From the NCBI GenBank assembly GCA_030418115.1, contig JAUHQD010000011.1, forward strand, positions 78,839 through 142,838: DNA of 64,000 nt, in the 5' to 3' direction. A program made the position numbers and the translations under genes. Position 1 is the stretch's first letter, and each line of letters opens with the position of its first letter. The notes beneath the pieces were generated by a model. It did not search any database. It was not told where the DNA came from and worked only from the letters and a program-made list of their open reading frames with translations. This document shows positions 1-9,147 of the stretch, piece after piece. Origin of the DNA: Alteromonadaceae bacterium BrNp21-10. Its GTDB lineage: Bacteria > Pseudomonadota > Gammaproteobacteria > Enterobacterales > Alteromonadaceae.

Positions 1-718
1 CTGGCCAATCGCTACCCCACAACATGCGCTCAACACCAAAATGCTTAAATACATGTTGGATATAATCCATTGCTGGTTGGGTAGTAAAGGCACTCAACGA
101 TTCTGAAGGTAAACCGGAAATTTTAATGACCACATTGGCGCATTCTGCTACTTGCTTGAGATTTACATACCACTGTTGGCTGGCCTGTTCTCCGGGTTGC
201 CAGTCGAGTTGTGGCTTAGCACAATGATCAATGACTATTTTCAAACGCGGATGGCGCTGGGCTAATTCATCAATAACCGGCAATTGTTCTGCCGAAATAA
301 GCGCATCAAACACTAATCCCGATACTGCCAGTTTATCGAAAACGTTTTCAAACTGAGGTTGTAAAATCCAATCCACTGGAGAAATATCCTGCAGCATTGG
401 ACGCACGCCAATTAATAACGGATTTTCACTAAGACGCTGTAAATGAGCCACGGCACGTGAGCTAGAAAAATCGATCCACCCCACTACTCCGGCAATATGT
501 TCTTTCTGGCTGGCAGCCATTTCAAGCAAATATTCGGTCTCTGCCATACTGTCAGCGGCTTGCACTAAAATACTGCGGTGTACATCATTTTCATTCAGTA
601 CTGACAAGGCATCTGCCAAAGAGAAATCTTGATAAAGCACAGGCAACTCCGGTGTTAACCAACGATAATCCCCTCTGGATAACTGCCAAATATGCAGATG
701 GCTATCAATAATATTCAT
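1..718 (-). CDS. Amidohydrolase family protein, probable L-fuconolactonase (3' end cut by window edge)
   Basis: Probably hydrolyses L-fucono-1,5-lactone to L-fuconate, the second step of oxidative L-fucose breakdown in the cytoplasm. The reading frame is open from ATG at 718 to the window edge (239 codons). The N-terminus carries the metal-binding IDSHLHIW motif of the Amidohydro_2 family, IDHCAKP lies in the middle, and LWGSDWP, a hallmark near the C-terminus of this family, is present just before the edge. The start overlaps the stop of the upstream dehydrogenase gene as ATGA, suggesting translational coupling. The fucose assignment rests on the paired dehydrogenase and the nearby GH95 fucosidase; a rhamnono- or other sugar lactonase is possible. 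Confidence 0.85.
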   Translation of the reverse strand, partial: MNIIDSHLHIWQLSRGDYRWLTPELPVLYQDFSLADALSVLNENDVHRSILVQAADSMAETEYLLEMAASQKEHIAGVVGWIDFSSSRAVAHLQRLSENPLLIGVRPMLQDISPVDWILQPQFENVFDKLAVSGLVFDALISAEQLPVIDELAQRHPRLKIVIDHCAKPQLDWQPGEQASQQWYVNLKQVAECANVVIKISGLPSESLSAFTTQPAMDYIQHVFKHFGVERMLWGSDWP

Positions 719-1764
719 AACGAAGTGACCATTTTATTCGGTATGGGTGCGCCATCATCGATCAGCCCTTTGTTTTTAAGGTTGATCCAAAAATCGGCAC
801 TAATGGGTTGATGATAATTATCTAGGGTTTGTTGTGCCTGGGATAATGTGGCAATACCGGGCGCAACAGCACAAACAGCGGGATGAGCTAATACAAAATG
901 CATAGCAGCGGATGCGAGCGACACGTCAAATTCAGCACATTCACGCTCTAGCAATTGTACTCGTTGGATCACTGCCGAAGGGGCTTGTGCATAATTGTAA
1001 TAAGCATCTACACCCTTTGCACCACTGGCTAAAATACCCGAATTATAAATTCCGCCAGCAATCACCCCCACCCCTTGTTGTAAACAACGAGGCAACAGCT
1101 GTGCCAAGGCGGGCTGCTCTAATAAGGTGTAACGACCCGCCAACAATAAACAATCCAAATCCGTTAGATCAAGAATATCCAAACAGACTTCGACTTCATT
1201 CACCCCTAAACCAAACGCTTTAATATCACCAGCTTGCTTTAACTCTTGTAGGGCTTTGAAGCCGCCCGATTTAAGCTGCTGCAAATAACCTGTATTAGCA
1301 TTACCATGGGTTAATTCACCAATATCATGGATCAGTAACAAGTCAATATCAGCGCCGGCTAGGCGTTTGCTGCTATCTTCGAAAGATTGCATGATGCCGC
1401 AATAACTGTAATCAAATTGCACTTCGTAAGGTAAGTCAGAATAAAACCCGTCACGCACCGGGGGAGCTTGAAAATCGTCGACGTGGCGTAGTAAACGCCC
1501 TGCCTTAGTTGATAAAAACAGATCATCATTATTAGCCAATTGTTGAATAAACTGGCCTACGCGTTGCTCGCTCAATCCAAAACCATAGTACGGCGCGGTA
1601 TCAAATAGCCTGACACCCTGAGCATACAAAAATTGCAAAATGTCGATAGCCTGATGATCTTGCATGGGGTGATATAAATTCCCCCATTGCGCGCCACCGA
1701 CCCCGATTTCAGAAACGCGGCTCTCGGACTGGCCAAGTTGGCGTTTTGAAATTGCTCTCGGCAT
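715..1764 (-). CDS. Aldo/keto reductase, probable L-fucose (D-threo-aldose) 1-dehydrogenase
   Basis: Predicted NAD(P)-dependent oxidation of L-fucose to its 1,5-lactone, feeding the overlapping lactonase gene. The 349-residue protein shows the aldo/keto reductase pattern: a glycine-rich N-terminus (IGVGGAQWGNLY), FDTAPYYGFGLSE carrying the catalytic Asp and Tyr, and a lysine in the STKAGR strand. This matches the D-threo-aldose dehydrogenase subgroup. ATG at 1764 is preferred because GGAG lies about seven bases upstream; a TTG twelve bases further upstream would place that GGAG inside the gene. It is divergent from the iclR-type regulator. Exact sugar preference (fucose, galactose or arabinose) cannot be read from sequence. 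Confidence 0.85.
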   Translation of the reverse strand: MPRAISKRQLGQSESRVSEIGVGGAQWGNLYHPMQDHQAIDILQFLYAQGVRLFDTAPYYGFGLSEQRVGQFIQQLANNDDLFLSTKAGRLLRHVDDFQAPPVRDGFYSDLPYEVQFDYSYCGIMQSFEDSSKRLAGADIDLLLIHDIGELTHGNANTGYLQQLKSGGFKALQELKQAGDIKAFGLGVNEVEVCLDILDLTDLDCLLLAGRYTLLEQPALAQLLPRCLQQGVGVIAGGIYNSGILASGAKGVDAYYNYAQAPSAVIQRVQLLERECAEFDVSLASAAMHFVLAHPAVCAVAPGIATLSQAQQTLDNYHQPISADFWINLKNKGLIDDGAPIPNKMVTSL

Positions 1765-2230
1765 TAAATACTCCAATATTTATAAGTCAAATGCATCACC
1801 ATCTGGGTTGTTAACCAAAGAACAATATTATTTTATATTTAAATTATATTTCTAAATATAAAATTTATTACGACTTATGTAAATAGGGCGTTAACAAAAC
1901 ACTGGTTACTACGGTTAACTTAGCACTGAAACACTGGATGCGTTGCTGCACATTTTTAGTACTAGAATTATGTTTGTTTGCAATTTTTTACTTATAAAAA
2001 GCAGTATTTTTTAGAAATGAGGTGAATTCAGTGTTAAATTTGTGTGTAATCATTATGGTAGCGCTGAATGTAACGATTAACGCAAGTAACGCAAGCGCAA
2101 TGCCAGAAAAACCAATAGCCGTAGCCAGCATTTTAACGTGCAATGTATCACTCTAATACTCAAGAGTTTGAATAGCCATTTCATTCACTCTGACTTTCAG
2201 GCACTTTGCCATTTGATATAAAGGATCGAT
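1765..2230. promoter_or_regulatory. Divergent promoter region between fucose catabolic genes and IclR regulator
   Basis: This 466-base gap must hold the promoters for both directions. It is very AT-rich. A perfect 10-base inverted repeat is visible: TTTATATTTA at 1832-1841 and TAAATATAAA at 1853-1862, with 21 bases between arm starts, about two helical turns, a geometry suited to a dimeric regulator. I see no convincing gene here; a 34-codon ORF from about 2055 has no supporting ribosome site or recognisable sequence. The operator role of the repeat is inference. Confidence 0.4.
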
Positions 2231-3019
2231 ATGACATCAGCAAATTCAACAACGGAAGTGATGGAAAAGAAATATACGGCGCCCGCGTTAGAAAAAGGTT
2301 TAGATATTATAGAGTTGTTAGCCAATGAAGGTGAGGGTTTAAAACTAAAAGATATCGCCGTGCGCTTGAATAAATCCGTATCGGAAATATTTCGTATGGT
2401 GTCGGTATTGGAACGACGTCAGTATTTAACCTTTGATACCGACGGCGATCGCTATAGTTTATCTCTGCGCTTATTTGAAATCGCTCACCAGCATGTGCCT
2501 ATTCAAAAACTGGTTAAAGCCGCCTCTATAGAAATGGAAAAACTTGCTAAGACTATCGATCAGTCATGCCATTTAACCATTTGTTCTAACAATCAAGCGA
2601 TGGTAGTGGTACAGAAAGACAGTCCAATGGATAAACTGATTACCATACGTTTAGGTGCAACCGCTCCGTTGCTCAACTCCTGTTCAGGACATATATTTAT
2701 TGCCTTTTCCGCTCCAGAGGTACAACAACAACTTATCGCCAATCTTGAAGATCAAGTACCGCCAGCAGAGGTAGAAAACATTATTTCTATTATTCAAAAT
2801 CAGGGTTATGAGCGGATGTTGAGTAAACAAATCCAAGGTGTAGAAGACATTGGTTTCCCTATTTATAACTATGACAAGCAATTAGTCGCTTGTTTAGTCA
2901 TCCCCTATTTACATTACATAGGGGATTTAAATTCAGTGAATATCAATACTGCAATTAAAGAAATCCAACAAACCGCCAGCCGCATTTCCCAAAAGCTAGG
3001 CGCATCCACGACAGTATAA
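2231..3019 (+). CDS. IclR-family transcriptional regulator
   Basis: A 262-residue DNA-binding regulator, probably a sensor of a fucose-pathway intermediate. The N-terminal winged helix-turn-helix spans roughly residues 15-75 (LEKGLDIIELLANE, then LKDIAVRLNKS and IFRMVSVLERRQYL). The rest is the IclR effector domain, including SCHLTICSNN and the LLNSCSGHIF stretch, where this family usually reads AP-L..TA.GKa. AAGGA sits five bases before the ATG. Its position between the fucose dehydrogenase/lactonase pair and the GH95 gene suggests local control of the locus, most simply repression relieved by a sugar acid; this is inferred from context. Confidence 0.9.
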   Translation: MTSANSTTEVMEKKYTAPALEKGLDIIELLANEGEGLKLKDIAVRLNKSVSEIFRMVSVLERRQYLTFDTDGDRYSLSLRLFEIAHQHVPIQKLVKAASIEMEKLAKTIDQSCHLTICSNNQAMVVVQKDSPMDKLITIRLGATAPLLNSCSGHIFIAFSAPEVQQQLIANLEDQVPPAEVENIISIIQNQGYERMLSKQIQGVEDIGFPIYNYDKQLVACLVIPYLHYIGDLNSVNINTAIKEIQQTASRISQKLGASTTV

Positions 3020-3046
3020 ACTGTAGTGTTCGCCTAGCTACAGTTT
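3018..3046 (+). terminator. Hairpin overlapping the end of the IclR gene
   Basis: A perfect nine-base stem (AAACTGTAG at 3018-3026 with CTACAGTTT at 3038-3046) overlaps the TAA stop codon. No T run follows, so it may be a weak terminator or a 3' mRNA-stabilising hairpin. Confidence 0.4.
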
Positions 3047-3366
3047 GAGCGTCCTGACCACCCTCCACACCGATCCCCCCAACCTGATTATGCATATTTA
3101 TCGGTAGGGTTCTTACATTTAGCAACTGTCTTAAAACTCCATATAAATATTAATTTTATTTGTAAAAATCATCCTTACAAGATAACTCATTGTTTTGCAT
3201 GCATTTAATTTATATTAAATGCTCACATTACTTATGTTTTGTATTTGATAATAACTTTTAAATGTAAAATATATTTGATTAACAAATTTACAACATCTAC
3301 TATGGCGAATATGGGCTTAAATTACCGCACAATAGTATTACTGATGATCTTGAGGTTGATAGAATA
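3020..3366. promoter_or_regulatory. Upstream region of GH95 gene, no gene seen
   Basis: After the hairpin the 347-base gap is AT-rich. It contains ATTTAAT at 3203-3209 and ATTAAAT at 3214-3220, an inverted repeat around TTAT, in the region where a promoter for the fucosidase gene would be expected. No coding frame with recognisable content was found. Function is inferred from position only. Confidence 0.35.
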
Positions 3367-5850
3367 ATGACAGTGGTTTTTCACAACGTCTTTGATGGAT
3401 TTACAACGGTTTTACATCGCGGATTAGTGATGGCGGCGGTGATCACTGCTGCGCCTGTGCTAGCCGTAACTGACCTAGCCAATGAAGAAACTAAACCGGT
3501 CCATTTGCAAAAATCAAACAGCTCGGCAGTATATACAAACAGCGACAATGTTATTTGGTATGAAAAAGCGGGAAGCGATTGGGAAAAACACTCTTTACCT
3601 ATTGGTAATGGAGCCTTAGGCGCTACTATTTTAGGTGCAGTTGAAACCGATTACATTCAGTTTAGTGAAAAAACGTTATGGACCGGCGGCCCTGGCGCTA
3701 AAGAAGGCTACGATTTTGGACTGCCTGCACAAGGTAGCCATTACCCACAATTACTTGAGCAAATACAACAGCAGCTATGGCAGCAAAAAAAACTAGCCCC
3801 TAAAGCGGTTGCCGATGTGTTAGGTCGTCCTAATCCTGGCTATGGTAGTTACCAAAGCTTTGCTGATATTCAAATGCAGTTTGCCCATCCCCAAGGTGAC
3901 GTAAAAAACTACCGACGGACCTTAGATATGAACCGAGCCGTGGTATCGGTTAGCTACAGTATTAATAACGTTGATTATTCACGTGAATATTTTGTCAGCT
4001 ATCCCGATAACACTATTGTCATTAAAGTGTCGGCCAACCACGCCGCCAGCATCAATGTAGACTTAGGTTTTGCCTTACCTACCAACCGCAGTGTGAATTG
4101 GGCTAATACTGAGCAAGGTTTACGGGTATCCGGTGTACTGCATGATAATGGCTTAGGCTATGCCGCCGGCATGCAAGTGCATGCTAATAATGGCGAAATA
4201 AACCATACACAAAACCAGCAAATGTCGGTTAAAAATGCCGATACCGTATGGATAACGGTGGCAGCCAATACCGACTACGCCCAGCAATATCCCAAATATC
4301 GTGGTACCGCACCTTTACCTAAAGTCGACGCGACCCTCAAAAAAATTGCCGATCTTAGCTATCAGCAATTACTCAACAATCATCTACAGGATTATCAGTC
4401 TTTATTTTCTCGGGTTGAGTTGAATATTAATCAGGCCGATAACAACCTTGCCACCGATAAGCTACTCAGCGGTTACCACAGTATCAATAGCGAACAGCAA
4501 AACCGTACCTTAGAAGCTCTTTATTATCAGTTTGGCCGTTATCTGTTAATTAGTTCCTCACGGGCTGGTTCTCTACCTGCGAATTTACAAGGGGTATGGA
4601 ATAAACATGAATACGCGCCATGGAGCGCTGATTATCACGTCAATATCAATTTGCAGATGAACTACTGGCTGGCAGATATGACCAACCTTAGTGAAACCTT
4701 GCCGCCGCTGTTTGATTTTGTCGATAGCCTTGTTGAGCCAGGTACCCAAACCGCCAAACGTTTATTTAATGCTCCAGGCTGGACCTTGCTACTAAATACC
4801 AATATCTGGGGATTTACCGGCTTAATCGCTTGGCCTACCGCCTTCTGGCAACCCGAAGCGGCGGCTTGGATGGCGCAGCACTATTACGAACACTACCGTT
4901 TCAGCCTAGATCAAAACTTCTTGGAACAGCGTGCCTACCCCATTATGAAGTCAGCGACCGAGTTTTGGTTGTACAACCTTAAGGTTGATCCGCAATTTGG
5001 CAGTCGCGTTGTCAATCCTAGTTATTCCCCTGAACATGGTGAATTTACTGTTGCCGCGGCCATGTCTCAACAGATCGTATTTGATTTACTCAGCAACACC
5101 TTATTCAGTGCTAAATTGCTAAGTGATAATGACATGGTCAAACGCATTCAACCGGTATTAGCAGAACTAGATCCCGGCCTGCGCATTGGCAGTTGGGGAC
5201 AACTTCAGGAATGGCGTGAAGATATTGACGATAAAACCAGTCAGCACCGACATATTTCACAACTGTATGCATTGCATCCAGCCAATCATATATCACCGCT
5301 GTCAACGCCCAAACTAGCCGAAGCCGCTAAAGTCACCCTTAATGCTCGTGGTGATGGTGGCACGGGCTGGAGTAAAGCGTGGAAAGTTAACTTTTGGGCG
5401 CGCCTATTTGATGGCGACAGAGCACTGAAACTGCTATCAGAACAATTACTGCATAGCACCTTAAGTAACCTTTGGGATAATCACCCTCCGTTTCAAATTG
5501 ACGGTAACTTTGGTGGTACCGCAGGTATGACTGAAATGCTATTGCAAAGCCAGCACAATGACATTCATTTACTGCCGGCGCTCCCCTCAAAATGGCCACA
5601 AGGTCATGTTAAAGGCCTAAAAGCACGCGGAAATGTGCAAGTGGATATGCAGTGGCACAACAATCGATTAACCCAAGCCACTTTGCGCAGTCAATCAGCC
5701 CAGACTCTACATGTGCGCAATAGCAGTCTAACTAACAACTCCAAACTAGTAGATCAAAACGGTAAAACGGTTGAATTTACTTTGGATGATCAGGTTTTGA
5801 AATTTAAAACCAAAAGCAACATGCGTTACACAATCATCAATAGTTCCTAA
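3367..5850 (+). CDS. GH95 alpha-L-fucosidase (or alpha-L-galactosidase), secreted
   Basis: An 827-residue inverting glycosidase expected to remove alpha-1,2-linked L-fucose from side chains such as those of xyloglucan. A signal-peptide-like hydrophobic stretch (LVMAAVITAAPVLA) occupies residues 18-32. The N-terminal beta-sandwich opens with the family motif LPIGNGALGA and FSEKTLWTGGPG. The catalytic region has NINLQMNYW with the paired Asn at about 426 and 428, SPEHGE with the general acid Glu556, and FQIDGNFGGTAGM with Asp712, matching the Asn/Asn/Asp plus Glu arrangement known for GH95. Length fits the family. Some GH95 enzymes prefer L-galactose, so the exact sugar is not certain. The GAGG upstream of ATG is rather distant (about 12 bases). 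Confidence 0.93.
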   Translation: MTVVFHNVFDGFTTVLHRGLVMAAVITAAPVLAVTDLANEETKPVHLQKSNSSAVYTNSDNVIWYEKAGSDWEKHSLPIGNGALGATILGAVETDYIQFSEKTLWTGGPGAKEGYDFGLPAQGSHYPQLLEQIQQQLWQQKKLAPKAVADVLGRPNPGYGSYQSFADIQMQFAHPQGDVKNYRRTLDMNRAVVSVSYSINNVDYSREYFVSYPDNTIVIKVSANHAASINVDLGFALPTNRSVNWANTEQGLRVSGVLHDNGLGYAAGMQVHANNGEINHTQNQQMSVKNADTVWITVAANTDYAQQYPKYRGTAPLPKVDATLKKIADLSYQQLLNNHLQDYQSLFSRVELNINQADNNLATDKLLSGYHSINSEQQNRTLEALYYQFGRYLLISSSRAGSLPANLQGVWNKHEYAPWSADYHVNINLQMNYWLADMTNLSETLPPLFDFVDSLVEPGTQTAKRLFNAPGWTLLLNTNIWGFTGLIAWPTAFWQPEAAAWMAQHYYEHYRFSLDQNFLEQRAYPIMKSATEFWLYNLKVDPQFGSRVVNPSYSPEHGEFTVAAAMSQQIVFDLLSNTLFSAKLLSDNDMVKRIQPVLAELDPGLRIGSWGQLQEWREDIDDKTSQHRHISQLYALHPANHISPLSTPKLAEAAKVTLNARGDGGTGWSKAWKVNFWARLFDGDRALKLLSEQLLHSTLSNLWDNHPPFQIDGNFGGTAGMTEMLLQSQHNDIHLLPALPSKWPQGHVKGLKARGNVQVDMQWHNNRLTQATLRSQSAQTLHVRNSSLTNNSKLVDQNGKTVEFTLDDQVLKFKTKSNMRYTIINSS

Positions 5851-6070
5851 TTTAAGGCGACATTAAACCGGTACTAATAGCCCAATTAATTTGTCACGAA
5901 CCCTTTTTGCCACCGGTGGCAGTTATCATACAAAGCAAGCTAACTGATATGGGTGCTCTAAAGCAACAAGATGAAGTTCAAGAATTAAAAATTTTGACCA
6001 ATGTGAATGACGCCTATTAAGTCCTAGTCAGCTCATTTACAACATAAAAATATAAAAATGGGAGTAACTA

Positions 6071-9019
6071 ATGAAACAACATAATAACACTACAGTATTC
6101 CGTCGTTCACGTACGTCTCTATGCGTACTCAGTGCATTAGGTATGCTTTCTTCAGGGTTAACGTACGCCCAAGAAGTTGCCGAAAACGTCGATGAAGAAA
6201 CGGAAATCATTGAAGTTACTGGTCTTCGGTCCAGTATTATTTCAGCGCAAGCCAGAAAACAGAATTCAAACAAAATCATGGATGGTATCAGCGCCGATGA
6301 TTTAGGCGCATTGCCCGACCGCAGCGTGACCGAAACCTTACAGCGGGTTGCCGGTGTGGCCATTGACCGTTATATGTCTTTGGGCGATCCAGAACATTTC
6401 TCGGTAGAAGGTAACGGCGTAATTGTTCGTGGTTTATCCCAAGTACGCAGTGAATTAAACGGCCGCAGTTCATTTAGTGCTAATGGTGGCCGCAGCTTAA
6501 GCTTTGGTGATGTTCCACCAGAACTACTTAATGCAGTAAACATTTACAAAAGCCCTACAGCCGACCAAGTGGAAGGTGGCCTTGCTGGCACTATCGATTT
6601 AGAAACCAAATTGCCATTCCATAACGACGGACAAAAAATGTCTTTCAGCTTAGAAGCAAACTATGGCGATATGATTAAAGAAACCACACCCGCCTACTCT
6701 GCCCTATATAGTAATACTTGGGATACTAAGGTCGGTAAATTTGGTTTCTTAGCCGATTTTGCGTTTTCAGAATTATCTACACGTAACGATTCAATCTATG
6801 TTCGCCCCTTCTTCTCCCGCAATGATATGCCAGGTCATGAAGGCGAAGAAGTCTATGTGCCTCGTGGCGCTGATTGGCGGACCATGCACTTTAACCGTGA
6901 ACGCTCTGGTGAATATATTGCCTTACAATGGGCTCCTGCTGATAACCATGAACTCACACTGACCTATTTTAACAGTGAGTATGATATGCGCTGGGACGAA
7001 GATGCTATCTTCGTCAGTAATGATATTACCGCTATTGTAGCCGCCGCCGACAGTACTTATGATGCCAATGGTGTTATGACCAAAGGCCGTTTAAGTGAAA
7101 CTGATGGCATTCAAATGGGTTCTGATATTCGGGTGTCTACTCAGAATGCACAAACTCAAGACATTTCATTAAAGTACAAATATTTCAATGATACGTCTGA
7201 GTTTAGTTTCTCTGTACAGCGTGTTGAAGCGAGCTCCACCGGTATAGATTCAACGGTAGCTGTGGCCACTCGCGTACCTTATATTGATATCGATTTATCT
7301 GGTAGCCTGCCTTCAGTCACCTCAGATCCAAACCATTTAGGTGACCCAAACAACTATGTTTGGGATTTCTTAATGGATAACCAATATGACAACACCGGTG
7401 ATATGACTACCGCTGCTGCGGATTATGAATACTTCATTGAAGACAGCATGATTAAATCAGTCAAAGTGGGTGGTCGTTTTAGTAAGTCAACCTCTGACAA
7501 TTTTGATTCAGGTTATAACTGGGGCGCCGTCGGTAACTGGTTATACAGTTCTGGTTTAATCGAAAGTGGTGCGAATCCGGTTGAATCCGATATGCATCTC
7601 AATGAATTTGATAATTTTTTCCACGGTGATGTGGCTGCACCAGCTAATTTGTATGCACCCATTGCACATTTTGCCGAAGGTTTTCAAAACGGTAGCTACC
7701 AAGAAGTATTAGATAAAGTCACTTATGTTGATAACGGCTGGTTTAATCCCGTGGGTAACGTCTGGCAAGCCAGAAACTTAGAAGATGATCAGTGGTATAA
7801 CTCCCAAGAGGAAAAAACGTCCGCAATCTACGTGCAGGCTAACTACGAGTTCGAAAATTTAAAATACCCTGTAAGTGGTAACATCGGCGTGCGTTATGTG
7901 AAAACCGACAATACCGCGTTTGGCTATCTTACGTTTCCAAGTGGAGACCTATTTGGTAATGATTCCTATGAGGAACGTGCGGCAGAACATTCCTACAACA
8001 ATGTATTACCTAGCTTAAACGTAAAAATCGAACTGAGAGAAGACTTACTATTACGTTTGGCTGCAGCCAAGGCTATGACTCGCCCGGCTTTTAGTAGCCT
8101 ACGTTCCAGCTTGGCCTTAAATGCAGAAATTCCAACTGAGCGTCGCGACGAGTTCATTGATCCTGTTACTAATGAGTTTATCAAAATTCCAACCGCTGCT
8201 GACTATGAGAAAACAGCGGATACAGATTACAACCCATATCTTGATCCTATGACATCAACTCAATTTGATGCTTCATTAGAGTGGTATTACGAAGACTCAA
8301 GTTCAATGTACTTTGCGTTGTTTAGCAAAGATATTGAAGGCGATCAGATAGAGCAATTTACCAACGAAAGTTACGGAGCAGAAGGATATCCACAGCAAGA
8401 ATACCGTATTTCACGTCCAGTAAGCGAAGGCAAAGCTAAAATTAAAGGGGCTGAATTCAGTGTGAACCACTTCTTCACTAGCTTACCCTCACCCTTTGAT
8501 GGTTTAGGCATTAGTGCCAATTACACCTACATCGACAGTAAGAGTATCGTCAATGAAGACAGTGCGCCTGTAGATACTAATGGTCTACCTTATGACTATG
8601 AACTGCCCTTCAAAGCGATTTCTAAAAATTCCTATAACATTGTAGGGATTTATCAGAAATACGATGTAACGGTGCGTTTAGCCTATAACTGGCGTAGTGA
8701 ATTCTTAACTTCTGTGGGTGCTAATGGTTTTAATGGCTCAACAGCCATCACTGACAGTGGTTATGTAACCATAGATGATGGCACTGATGAGCAGTTAAAA
8801 GCAGATTGGCGCTTACCTGTGCTCAATGATGCTGCCGGTTATTTAGATGCTTCAGTATCCTACAAAATAAATGACAATTTCTCTGTATCACTTAATGCCA
8901 ATAACTTAAGTAATACCGTGACCAAAAACTTCGTTAAACAAACGGATTCTGGCGACCACGACTCAGCCTTTCATGTGAATGACAGACGCTTTTCATTGGC
9001 GTTAACCGCAAATTTCTAA
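6071..9019 (+). CDS. TonB-dependent outer-membrane receptor
   Basis: A 982-residue outer-membrane transporter for an oligosaccharide, energised by TonB. It has an N-terminal signal peptide ending near AQE, then a TonB-box-like segment (EIIEVTGLRSSI), a plug domain starting around residue 60 (ISADDLGALPDRSVTETLQRVAGVAI), and a long beta-barrel ending in a terminal Phe (ALTANF), as is usual for outer-membrane barrels. It matches the large proteobacterial TonB receptors found beside glycosidases and tryptophan-halogenase homologues in Alteromonadales. GGGAGTAACT precedes the ATG. It lies 220 bases after the fucosidase gene and is followed by a strong terminator. Substrate, probably xyloglucan fragments, is inferred from neighbours. 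Confidence 0.93.
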   Translation: MKQHNNTTVFRRSRTSLCVLSALGMLSSGLTYAQEVAENVDEETEIIEVTGLRSSIISAQARKQNSNKIMDGISADDLGALPDRSVTETLQRVAGVAIDRYMSLGDPEHFSVEGNGVIVRGLSQVRSELNGRSSFSANGGRSLSFGDVPPELLNAVNIYKSPTADQVEGGLAGTIDLETKLPFHNDGQKMSFSLEANYGDMIKETTPAYSALYSNTWDTKVGKFGFLADFAFSELSTRNDSIYVRPFFSRNDMPGHEGEEVYVPRGADWRTMHFNRERSGEYIALQWAPADNHELTLTYFNSEYDMRWDEDAIFVSNDITAIVAAADSTYDANGVMTKGRLSETDGIQMGSDIRVSTQNAQTQDISLKYKYFNDTSEFSFSVQRVEASSTGIDSTVAVATRVPYIDIDLSGSLPSVTSDPNHLGDPNNYVWDFLMDNQYDNTGDMTTAAADYEYFIEDSMIKSVKVGGRFSKSTSDNFDSGYNWGAVGNWLYSSGLIESGANPVESDMHLNEFDNFFHGDVAAPANLYAPIAHFAEGFQNGSYQEVLDKVTYVDNGWFNPVGNVWQARNLEDDQWYNSQEEKTSAIYVQANYEFENLKYPVSGNIGVRYVKTDNTAFGYLTFPSGDLFGNDSYEERAAEHSYNNVLPSLNVKIELREDLLLRLAAAKAMTRPAFSSLRSSLALNAEIPTERRDEFIDPVTNEFIKIPTAADYEKTADTDYNPYLDPMTSTQFDASLEWYYEDSSSMYFALFSKDIEGDQIEQFTNESYGAEGYPQQEYRISRPVSEGKAKIKGAEFSVNHFFTSLPSPFDGLGISANYTYIDSKSIVNEDSAPVDTNGLPYDYELPFKAISKNSYNIVGIYQKYDVTVRLAYNWRSEFLTSVGANGFNGSTAITDSGYVTIDDGTDEQLKADWRLPVLNDAAGYLDASVSYKINDNFSVSLNANNLSNTVTKNFVKQTDSGDHDSAFHVNDRRFSLALTANF

Positions 9020-9045
9020 GAATTAGTATTAGTCCATAAGTTGGG

Positions 9046-9067
9046 GGCACCTTCGGGTGCCTTTTTT
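9046..9067 (+). terminator. Rho-independent terminator after the TonB receptor gene
   Basis: GGCACC (9046-9051) pairs with GGTGCC (9056-9061) across a TTCG tetraloop, followed by six T. This is a compact, textbook intrinsic terminator that separates the receptor transcript from the halogenase genes. Confidence 0.9.
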
Positions 9068-9147
9068 CGGATAATTTATTTTTAAGATTTTTATACAACA
9101 GTAAACAGTTTAAAAATTAATTATTAAAAGATAATAACCAGAGAATT

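Noticed and set aside
2055..2156. 34-codon ORF in the divergent fucose/IclR region
   Set aside because: No Shine-Dalgarno sequence and no recognisable content; likely chance in a promoter region.
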